A stretch of 25,005 bases of DNA from Candidatus Gastranaerophilales bacterium (lineage in GTDB: Bacteria > Cyanobacteriota > Vampirovibrionia > Gastranaerophilales > Gastranaerophilaceae): contig CAJUKY010000025.1 in assembly GCA_910587055.1 (NCBI GenBank), positions 1-25,005 of the forward strand, in the 5' to 3' direction. The first letter of the stretch is position 1; every line of letters starts with the position of its first letter. A program made the translations under genes and the position numbers. The notes beneath the pieces were generated by a model. The model did not search any database and had not been told where the DNA came from. It saw nothing but the letters and a program-made list of their open reading frames with translations. Shown in pieces: positions 14,619 to 21,386 of the stretch.

Positions 14619-15410
14619 TTATATTTGATTGTTTAATTGTTTAAATTTTTTTTCGAATGGTGGTTTAAATCCTTTTTGCCACATTTCTTGCATCTTTAAG
14701 CTTGCATTGTAATAATGACGTTCATACAATTTATTACTTTCTACAATACAAAAATATTTATCATCTATTAGCATATCTCTCATTTGATATATGTTATCAT
14801 ACGGATGATTTTTGCCATTTATAATTATATTAATAGAATATCCAGCCATATTAATTACATATGCATTGTGGTTGCCTATTTTACTCTTTGCAATAAATAC
14901 AAATCTGCTAAAATCCATATTATTTGGATATTTAAAAATATATGTTTTAAATAAATCTTTGTATTTTTCTTCACCCTTTAATATTTTAAGAGCTAAGTTC
15001 TCATATTTTCCTAAATGAACATCATTAAATTCCTTTACATTTGAAATTGAAGCTCTCCACAATATTGAAATGAAAAATTTTCTTAAATATTCATAATTAT
15101 AATTTTCAGAAGTTAAATAATATATCTTTGTATTTTTATCACTATATAAAATATGTTTATAAACTTCATCGAATAATACTCTATAGCCTTCCTTATCGAA
15201 TTCTCCTAAGATTTTCCCGTCGCAATCCTCACATAAAATATTTTTATCGTAAGCACCATTTTGTTGAATTGTAAATTTTCCGGATATTGAATCAACACCC
15301 AAATATTTCTCATTTTTATAATCAAGATAAAAATTTCTTGGAATTATATGAGCTTTGATTAATTTTTTTTCTTGCCCGCAAAATTTACATTTGCCTTTAC
15401 TAATCTTCAT
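14619..15410 (-). CDS. HNH-like zinc protein, candidate nuclease
   Basis: This 263-residue protein begins with CKFCGQEKKLIKAHIIPRNFY and continues to LCEDCDGKIL. The two cysteine pairs (C8/C11 and C60/C63) and the KAHIIPR motif with His21 are the layout of an HNH-type treble-clef nuclease domain, in a variant with a long insert between the pairs. The remaining 200 residues have no recognisable motif. The start codon overlaps the end of the upstream HTH-type gene by 11 bp, so the two proteins are probably made together and may act together. Nuclease activity is inferred from the fold pattern. The 3' end converges with the mqsA remnant 4 bp away. Confidence 0.68.
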   Translation of the reverse strand: MKISKGKCKFCGQEKKLIKAHIIPRNFYLDYKNEKYLGVDSISGKFTIQQNGAYDKNILCEDCDGKILGEFDKEGYRVLFDEVYKHILYSDKNTKIYYLTSENYNYEYLRKFFISILWRASISNVKEFNDVHLGKYENLALKILKGEEKYKDLFKTYIFKYPNNMDFSRFVFIAKSKIGNHNAYVINMAGYSINIIINGKNHPYDNIYQMRDMLIDDKYFCIVESNKLYERHYYNASLKMQEMWQKGFKPPFEKKFKQLNNQI

Positions 15411-16485
15411 CCTGACTTACCCAAGGATCAATTTCATCAGCATAATTTAGTGCCCATTTTTTCCAAAATATAAAATCGGGCTTCTTAAACTTACCGGATT
15501 TATATCCTTCCTCGCATTTTGCAACATAATTTCTAATTTTATCAGCAGTAGTTTTGTTTTCAATTTCAATTAACAATTCTTCTCTGCGTTCTTTTTCTTT
15601 TCTTATTGCTTCCTGCTGAAGATAATATCTGTGTTGTTCTTCCTCTCGTTTTAAGCGAAAAGATCTATCTCTTAAAATTATACTTGTAATTTCAATTACA
15701 GCTGTGTTTAATAAATTTTCTAATTTTATATCATCTGTTTCAATTATATGTTTAGGATCTCTGCCATAGCTGTTGCATATTGTTATTTCTAAATAATTTG
15801 TTGTTTCTTGGTCAAATTTCCAATTTCTCTTATAATATCCTTTATCAATTTCTTCTTGTGTCAATTCTCTTTTATAAGTTTTTGCATAATTAGATATACT
15901 TACTCTAACGCTTTCCATACGATTTTGGACTTCAATATCATATATAGAATTGTTATAATATATACTGTATCCCCTTACTTCAAGAGCTTTTAGTAATGTG
16001 GTTAAAATTTTAAAAATTCTTTTATCTTTAGGTTTTAAAGGTGTTTTGTCCCAACTTTTTTTATCAAATAGATGTTGTTTAATTACTTTATGGTATTCTT
16101 CTTCCGACATTTTCGCAGGAACTTTTATTTTATTTTCAGGCAATCTTTCAAATTCAACAACTTCTCTTATTTCTGCAAACAATATTTCATCCTCAATTAT
16201 ATTGTTATTAGATAATGCAGTTTTAACACGAGGCTGAAGCACTTTAGCACCATCATTATCGAATTCTGAAAATAACAATGGTGGCTTCTTTATTTTTTGT
16301 CCAGATGCAATTTTTGCCCAATGCCCTCTTGGTGGAGTTGGTATGCCATATTTTTCACATAATTTCCCAAGACCTCTATCAGATAACCCATATTCTTTTG
16401 CAATTTGCATTATTGGCTTTTTCCAAACCAAATTATACAATTCTTTTCTAGATAATGATTTTAAATCTTTTTCTTTTTGGGACAT
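15400..16485 (-). CDS. HTH-type protein, unknown function, overlaps the HNH-like gene
   Basis: This 361-residue protein has an N-terminal HTH-like signature seen in a broad family of uncharacterised bacterial proteins: SRKELYNLVWKKPIMQIAKEYGLSDRGLGKLCEKYGIPTPPRGHWAK (about 12-57). A mixed middle domain follows (about 120-265). A charged coiled coil is at about 285-320 (KREEEQHRYYLQQEAIRKEKERREELL), and an aromatic-rich end (FIFWKKWALNYADEIDPW) closes it. Family members occur in accessory regions; no function is established to my knowledge. It lies 26 bp after the Fic gene and overlaps the HNH-like gene by 11 bp. A DNA-recognition partner for that protein is a reasonable guess, not more. Confidence 0.7.
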   Translation of the reverse strand: MSQKEKDLKSLSRKELYNLVWKKPIMQIAKEYGLSDRGLGKLCEKYGIPTPPRGHWAKIASGQKIKKPPLLFSEFDNDGAKVLQPRVKTALSNNNIIEDEILFAEIREVVEFERLPENKIKVPAKMSEEEYHKVIKQHLFDKKSWDKTPLKPKDKRIFKILTTLLKALEVRGYSIYYNNSIYDIEVQNRMESVRVSISNYAKTYKRELTQEEIDKGYYKRNWKFDQETTNYLEITICNSYGRDPKHIIETDDIKLENLLNTAVIEITSIILRDRSFRLKREEEQHRYYLQQEAIRKEKERREELLIEIENKTTADKIRNYVAKCEEGYKSGKFKKPDFIFWKKWALNYADEIDPWVSQDED

Positions 16486-16504
16486 ATAATTGATAACTCT
16501 TTTT

Positions 16505-16535
16505 ATTATACCTAATCGTATAGCTTCTTTTCCAA
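16505..16535 (-). promoter_or_regulatory. Possible promoter for the HTH-HNH pair inside the Fic 3' end
   Basis: On the minus strand TTGGAA (16530-16535) and a consensus TATAAT (16505-16510) are spaced 19 bp apart, ending about 20 bp before ATG 16485. The spacer is slightly long and the start has only a weak ribosome-binding site. It suggests that the HTH-HNH pair can be expressed apart from Fic. Confidence 0.35.
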
Positions 16536-17588
16536 CCTATCACTTAATTGATACTTACGAGCTTTTTTGGAAGCATCAACCATAATCAAAAATCCAACCT
16601 CCACCCAATCTTGAGCAAGCTTTCTCGCCGTTCGAGGAGCAAAATTAAAAAATTCCGCAATATCATTTGATGTAATTGTTTTTTGGGTTTCAAAAAGCTG
16701 TAAAACCTTTCTTTGTCTTACATCTAACTCCCTTAAAATGGGTGTTAAATCTTTTGTGCCGGATTCTGATTTTGCTTTTTGATATACATTTTCAAAAGAT
16801 TCTTTTACGCCTTTTATAAAATATTCTATCCATTTAGTAATAGAGGCTTCAGCCCTGCCCAAATAGTAATTATGTGATGGTCCAATAGTTATAGCATCAT
16901 AATATCCTTTTAAATCCCTTGCATAGTATTCTTCCAATGAATAAATGCCTTTAAGATCATACCCGTTTTTATGAAGCATAAGAGTGGTTAAAAGTCGTGC
17001 GCTTCTGCCGTTACCATCATAGTAAGGATGAATAGTTACATATTGATAATGCACAATTGCAGCCTTAATTAGTATAGGGGTTTCTTTATCATTATTTAGC
17101 CAATAAATAAAATCTTTCATTAATTCAGGTACATCTTTAGCTTCAGGCGGCATATAAACAATTTCACCGGTTAAACTATCTTTAATGACATTTTGTCCGT
17201 TTCTATAATTCGTATTTTTTTCACCCTCAACCAAACTATGGATTTTTTTTATTTCATCTTCTAAAATTTGAGATTTCTTTAATGCCAGTTTTTCAATATA
17301 TTGAATTGCCTTATAATAGCCCTTTATTTCTTTTTCATCACGTTTTCTTTGCGGGATTATTTTTTTATTTTTTATTACTTCATATACTTCTTCTTGGGTT
17401 AATCTATTCCCCTCAATTTGTGTTGAATAATGAGTTGTTGTAAGTTGAGCACTTTCTCTGAGACTTGCCATTAAATGAGGTGTAACGGGTAGGTTTTTAA
17501 TTTGCTCTTTAATTTGTTCTATTTTAAGTATGTTGTTTGCAATTGATGCAGTAATTGTATATTGTGGATTAAATTTAAAAGTCTTCAT
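16512..17588 (-). CDS. Fic-family protein adenylyltransferase with C-terminal winged HTH
   Basis: This 358-residue Fic enzyme transfers AMP (or another NMP) from a nucleotide to a target protein. The catalytic motif HPYYDGNGRSAR is complete (His187, Asp191, Asn193, Arg195, Arg198). An inhibitory-helix motif STQIEGN (55-61) lies N-terminal, so this is a class II, self-inhibited Fic. A Fic_N-like region precedes it. The C-terminus (about 288-355) is a winged HTH-like region (RKVLQLFETQKTITSNDIAEFF ... ARKYQLSDRLEKK). The start, ATG 17588, has only a weak upstream GGAA. It is the first gene of a possible minus-strand Fic-HTH-HNH operon and is divergent from a second HNH gene. Targets cannot be read from sequence. 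Confidence 0.92.
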   Translation of the reverse strand: MKTFKFNPQYTITASIANNILKIEQIKEQIKNLPVTPHLMASLRESAQLTTTHYSTQIEGNRLTQEEVYEVIKNKKIIPQRKRDEKEIKGYYKAIQYIEKLALKKSQILEDEIKKIHSLVEGEKNTNYRNGQNVIKDSLTGEIVYMPPEAKDVPELMKDFIYWLNNDKETPILIKAAIVHYQYVTIHPYYDGNGRSARLLTTLMLHKNGYDLKGIYSLEEYYARDLKGYYDAITIGPSHNYYLGRAEASITKWIEYFIKGVKESFENVYQKAKSESGTKDLTPILRELDVRQRKVLQLFETQKTITSNDIAEFFNFAPRTARKLAQDWVEVGFLIMVDASKKARKYQLSDRLEKKLYD

Positions 17589-17673
17589 AAAAAATTTTAT
17601 TAAGTTTCCAATAATATACCTTTATTATGCCATTAAATTGCCAATAAATCAAGAGTGTTATTTGATAATATTG

Positions 17674-17682
17674 TGATATAAT
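17674..17682 (+). promoter_or_regulatory. Extended -10 promoter for the HNH gene at 17715
   Basis: TGATATAAT fits the extended -10 consensus TGnTATAAT. It would start transcription near 17689, about 25 bases before ATG 17715. No good -35 is seen, as expected for this promoter type. Confidence 0.45.
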
Positions 17683-17714
17683 TCAAATAAATTAAGCACG
17701 GGTGATTTTAAAAT

Positions 17715-18401
17715 ATGTTAAATTTGCAGAAACTAAAATATTTGAGTTCAATTTGTGCTTACTGCAATAAAGTTATGCCGATGAATGAAAGAACTAATGA
17801 CCATATTATTCCAAGATGCTCGGGTGGCATAACTGAAACCAATAATGTGGTTATATGTTGTAAAAACTGCAATGGATTAAAAGGAAATGTTTTAATAAAC
17901 GAATTCCTTGAAAAATATCCTGAAAAAGCAGAATGTTTTTATAATTACCTGAATATGATTGACTACCAGACGGGTAATAATGAATATTCAAAAGCAATCT
18001 CAGATGTTTTAACCGAATCGTTAAAACTATCATATATAAGACAAAAACAGCGTGATAAAAAATTAAGACGAAGAAAGAGAAAAGAAGAGAATAAAACAAT
18101 AACACAATATGATGAAGTTCAAAATATTGAATATAAATTGGAATTGAGCAGAAAATGCTTTTATATAAATGAACTTCAGGCAAAGATTTTAGACTATTAT
18201 TTGGAACATCCTGATTTTTCTAATTATAAAACATTGGCAAAAGAACTTGGGATTAGCAAAAGTCATATTATAAGAGAAATTGTTTGTATAAATAATTTGA
18301 CAGGTATTTTTAAACTCAAAGAAACAAGCAAAAACGGCATCGTATTGAATGATTTATTGTGCAACGAATTGCATAGCAAGATTTCAAAGACTATTAATTA
18401 A
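17715..18401 (+). CDS. HNH endonuclease with C-terminal HTH-like region
   Basis: This 228-residue protein has a canonical HNH domain at about 14-58: CAYC (C14/C17), then NDHIIPRCSGG with His30, TETNNVV, CKNCN (C49/C52) and GLKGN. All zinc ligands and the DH-N-K pattern are present, so it should be an active metal-dependent nuclease. A basic linker (KLRRRKRKEEN) follows. The C-terminal part (about 155-205) reads AKILDYYLEHPDFSNYKTLAKELGISKSHI, a helix-turn-helix-like segment. It stands alone, divergent from Fic. It could be a restriction-like, homing-type or regulatory nuclease; context favours defence or element biology. Ribosome-binding site is weak. Confidence 0.83.
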   Translation: MLNLQKLKYLSSICAYCNKVMPMNERTNDHIIPRCSGGITETNNVVICCKNCNGLKGNVLINEFLEKYPEKAECFYNYLNMIDYQTGNNEYSKAISDVLTESLKLSYIRQKQRDKKLRRRKRKEENKTITQYDEVQNIEYKLELSRKCFYINELQAKILDYYLEHPDFSNYKTLAKELGISKSHIIREIVCINNLTGIFKLKETSKNGIVLNDLLCNELHSKISKTIN

Positions 18402-18702
18402 GTTTGATCAGCATCCTGCCGTAACTAAGCTTTTAGCTCCTGTCTGTTATATTATTTATTTTTATATTAAGTGTTTTGTGTATGTTATAATTGATAAAAT
18501 AAAGATCAATGTAAAATTTGAAAATGAAGCAGTTTAGCTATCACAAAATCAAATAGCTTAGTTATTTCAAACTATAAAACAAAAAGTAAGTGCTCATATC
18601 AATTTTTTTAAGAAGGTAGGTTTGATTAAAGCCTAATTGTTAAAGACTTTAGCAATTAATGGTAAATTTAAAATTTGTGTAACAAAATAAAGAAGATATT
18701 AT
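18402..18702. other. Non-coding spacer between HNH and HEPN genes
   Basis: About 300 bp of AT-rich DNA without a credible gene. A short frame overlapping the HNH 3' end (18349-18537) encodes a hydrophobic stretch (LLAPVCYIIYFYIKCFVYVII) but has no start signal and was not accepted. The only clear structure is the inverted repeat at 18634-18658. Confidence 0.5.
18634..18658. repeat. Inverted repeat upstream of the HEPN gene
   Basis: TAATTGTTAAAG (18634-18645) and CTTTAGCAATTA (18647-18658) pair over 12 bp with one T-G wobble around a single central A. It lies 44 bp before the HEPN start codon and would suit a dimeric repressor site. It could also form a tight RNA hairpin. Confidence 0.45.
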
Positions 18703-20184
18703 ATGGATAGAACTTTAATTGATAATTTTGCAAAAGAATGCGATAGAGCAATAGACTCTGGCGATATTGCACAAATTGATTTAACGATTGAAAATCTTTT
18801 AAAATTAGAGGAACAAAATAATGATGATGAGACTGTTATCTCACATATTTTGTATTGCTTATCAAATTTATATACTGAAAAAGCTAAATTAACAAACGAA
18901 TTTGTCGGAAATTGGCGCAAAGATATATTTCCCGAAAATAATATACTTGCACTAAATTATTTAAGAAAAGCGCTATCAAAAATTAACGAAAATTCATACC
19001 CAAATAATTTGCTTGAAATTCAAACAAATACTGCTAATTAGCTTAATGCTTTTTGCAGGGTTATTGAAGCCAATTATTTTTGGACTTTTGATTATAATTT
19101 CAATTTGCCAAACGATGCTAATTTTGTTGCACCATATAGAAGAGCTTTAACTTTAAGATGGTTATCCCAATTTTTAAATGATCCTGGTCATTCTGACTAT
19201 TATAATTTTATGGCATATAAGCTCTTAAAATCCTTAAGGCAAAACTCGGATAAAATTCAACACCCAGGCATTAAAAATGATATTCGGCATAAACCTGACA
19301 TTGTAGACTTTTTAAAATATGGTGAGAAAATGCAAAGGTATTTTAAGTCATTCAACAAAATGTCTGAGGGTATTTGTTACGAAACCTCTGAAGAATTAAA
19401 CTATAGAATTTGGTGTCTTGATAACTTATTATTTTTAAATCCTATGAACGACATTACAAATACGCTGATGGCTGCTAAGGATATACTACAATTTCCCAAT
19501 TACATTATTGAAGCAGGTGAGGGTCCATTCTTTAGCTCGGCTTTTTCTGACATTAAAAACAGATACTGTAAAGCACGATATTTATTATATTGTGCTGTAA
19601 ACAAAACTTATCCGGGTTGGCTTGAAGATGAATTATATTTAATTGATACATTGGATTTCGTGGATTATTCAACCAATACTGAAAATTTCAAGATAGCATT
19701 TAAACTTTGTTTTAGTGTGCTGGATAGTTTAGCAATGCTCTTAAATCAATATTTTAAGATTTATGATGAAAAATGTTCATTTACTTCAAGTTGGATTCGA
19801 CAAAAATGCTGTCATTTAGAGAATCCGTTTATTGATTCTTTATATTGGCTTTCTTGTGACTTAACTGATATAAATAAAACAAAGAATTGGAAAGCCCCAA
19901 ACCCAAATGCATCCTGTTTAAGAATTTTAAGAAATGATTTTGAACACAATTGGGTTAGGATTGCTGATTATTCGCATTCAGTATGGAATAATAAATATGA
20001 CTATGCAAAAGTTATTACAAAAAACGACTTGGAAAGTATAACTATGGAAATGTTTCGATATACACGTTCCGCCATTTTATATTTTACTTTCGCAGTAACA
20101 TTCCAAGAAAAATCTAGCAAAATCTCTAAAGAAAAAATGGTTGAAATTGAGCCGCAAATATACAACGCAACCGAACTTTTATAG
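18703..20184 (+). pseudogene. LA2681-type HEPN protein interrupted by one in-frame TAG
   Basis: One continuous frame of 493 codons is broken only by TAG at 19039-19041 (codon 113). The N-terminal part is TPR-like helical (GDIAQIDLTIENLLKLEEQ, LSNLYTEKAKLTNEF). The sequence reads through the stop as EIQTNTAN-stop-LNAFCRVIEANYFW, which fits one TPR unit with a residue such as Gln at the stop. The C-terminal half resembles the LA2681-like HEPN domain (CKARYLLYCAVN, FKLCFSVLDSLAMLL), with the RNase motif RNDFEH (R410, H415; RX4H) intact. HEPN domains of this kind are thought to be RNA-cleaving effectors. An ATG at 19105 could restart the second part. RBS AAGAAGA precedes ATG 18703. Probably inactivated. 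Confidence 0.75.
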
Positions 20185-20428
20185 CATTAGTAAAATTTTC
20201 CCTCTTTTTTCCCTGTTAATTCAGTGTTTTTGGTTTTAAAATGCGGGTGAATCCAGTGTTAGGAAAGGATTTCTATGATTTTCAAAATTTTAGAGCTTGG
20301 TGCCTGATATACTTCAAACTCCAATATTAAATAAATTCCTAAATATCAAACTTTAATTTGTGCATTTGCACGTTTGCAACCAAGGCCGCAAAGTCCCGCC
20401 ATCTCTACCATTAAAAATAAAATTTATC
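20185..20428. other. Right end of the element and junction with host DNA
   Basis: This spacer holds no gene. It contains the right copy of the tmRNA-derived core (20394-20405, then TACCA). Immediately before it, TTTGC (near 20373-20377) and GCAAA (20388-20392) form a small dyad that could be an arm of the recombinase site. Host sequence begins after 20410. Confidence 0.45.
20394..20405 (+). repeat. Candidate attR core (12-bp direct repeat, right copy)
   Basis: This is an exact copy of the left core TCCCGCCATCTC, followed by TACCA (20406-20410). It reads as an acceptor-stem strand, discriminator and encoded CCA with no T-arm in front of it. That is what the displaced 3' tip of ssrA would look like after insertion. 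Immediately right of it begins the 3' end of a host-like WG-repeat gene. Confidence 0.6.
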
Positions 20429-21319
20429 CTATTCTTCCCCGGTTTTATTCATAAGATTGGTCTTAATTTCAGACAGAGGGCCGTTATTCGGGTTTTTCAA
20501 AGTGTTATAATAATTCTTTGCAAATACAAACGGATACTTTGGAATCCAGCTTAATTTCAGATAAATTGAAACAGCATCCGCCCCTTGAAGCAGCATAAGG
20601 TTATCAATGGTTTGTTCATGCGCGGGAGAAATTGATGAAAAAATCTTTAAAAGATAATCCGTGAAAGTTACGGCGGAATATCCTATAGCAACAGTCGGGT
20701 GTTCGGCAAGTTTTGTTACGATATAGTTTTTATTTTGTTTAATATTTTTCATATCATCAGGCAGTTTGAGAGTTTCAGCCTTTACCTGTTCAATTTCATA
20801 CCACTGCCCGAGATATTTTATGCGTATAATATTTGACTGCGGCATATAAATATCATCAAAAACATTTTTCAATATTACTCTGCCGTCATAATCGATAAGC
20901 CCGTATTTGTAATTTTTACAGGTTAAAAACATTCCGCCGAATAAAATATCAACCTTGGAATATTCCATCTTAAGGAGCTCTTCCCCTTTTTCATTATAAA
21001 GGGCATATTTTGAACCATTTCCGATTCTTAAATATTTTCCGAGTAATCTTGATGTATGGCTGTATTTTATAGGGACAAGAATATTATTGTTTTTATCTAT
21101 AAGACCGAATTTGCCTCTTTTTTGTACAATATATGATGAACTGCCGAGAGGTATCATTTTTTTATACTGCGGCTCAACCATTATGCTGCCGTTAGTGTCT
21201 TTTAGCCCCCAGAGCCCTTTTTCGTTTGTAAATGTTTTAACGGTTATGTGTTCTGTTATTGCATATGTGCTGCATTGCAAAAATAAAATAAATATAAAAG
21301 CTAAAAAAATCTTTTTCAT
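20429..21319 (-). CDS. Secreted WG-repeat protein
   Basis: This 296-residue protein has a signal peptide (cleavage near CSTYA, residue 20) and WG-type beta repeats over about 30-170: KGLWGLKDTNGSIMVEPQY, KFGLIDKNNNILVPIKY, KYALYNEKGEELLKMEY and KYGLIDYDGRVILKNVF. Such repeats form beta-structured binding modules; their partners are mostly unknown. The C-terminal 100 residues are helical without a known domain. The gene lies directly right of the element boundary, with its stop 18 bp from the attR-like copy, and is divergent from the AsmA-like gene. It looks like a host gene. Cellular place: periplasm or outside. Confidence 0.84.
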   Translation of the reverse strand: MKKIFLAFIFILFLQCSTYAITEHITVKTFTNEKGLWGLKDTNGSIMVEPQYKKMIPLGSSSYIVQKRGKFGLIDKNNNILVPIKYSHTSRLLGKYLRIGNGSKYALYNEKGEELLKMEYSKVDILFGGMFLTCKNYKYGLIDYDGRVILKNVFDDIYMPQSNIIRIKYLGQWYEIEQVKAETLKLPDDMKNIKQNKNYIVTKLAEHPTVAIGYSAVTFTDYLLKIFSSISPAHEQTIDNLMLLQGADAVSIYLKLSWIPKYPFVFAKNYYNTLKNPNNGPLSEIKTNLMNKTGEE

Positions 21320-21346
21320 AAGAGTATAATATCATAAAATAGCTTG

Positions 21347-21364
21347 TGTTATTATTAAATAACA
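21347..21364. promoter_or_regulatory. Dyad in the divergent spacer upstream of the AsmA-like gene
   Basis: TGTTATT-ATTA-AATAACA is a perfect 7+4+7 inverted repeat. It is between the divergent WG-repeat and AsmA-like genes, 22 bp before the latter's start. It could be an operator or a small leader hairpin; AT-richness lowers its weight. Confidence 0.4.
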
Positions 21365-21386
21365 GGAGGCTTAAGGAAGATTGGAG

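Larger units (their letters stand above)
42..20405. mobile_element. Putative integrative element / prophage remnant in the ssrA 3' end
   Basis: The two boundaries are copies of the tmRNA 3' end about 20.35 kb apart. A large serine recombinase and its DUF2924 partner sit just inside the left boundary. The contents are typical accessory cargo: phage-type methyltransferase and DUF5681 protein, SIR2-HerA defence, Fic, two HNH-type proteins, a HEPN gene and a decayed mqsRA locus. No terminase large subunit, portal, capsid or tail gene is recognisable, so it is either a prophage relic or a non-phage integrative element. Seen: the recombinase, the repeat and the cargo. Inferred: that all of it arrived as one unit; nested insertions are possible. 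Confidence 0.68.

Noticed and set aside
18349..18537. Small hydrophobic protein after the HNH gene
   Set aside because: It overlaps the HNH 3' end out of frame and has no ribosome-binding site; the membrane-like stretch is explained by AT-rich codons.
20366..20410. A complete tRNA gene ending in CCA at the right boundary
   Set aside because: No T-loop, anticodon arm or D-arm can be formed upstream; only the acceptor-like tip is present, as expected for an att remnant.
20360..20554. Short plus-strand open frame at the right boundary
   Set aside because: It spans the attR-like repeat and runs antisense to the end of the WG-repeat gene.
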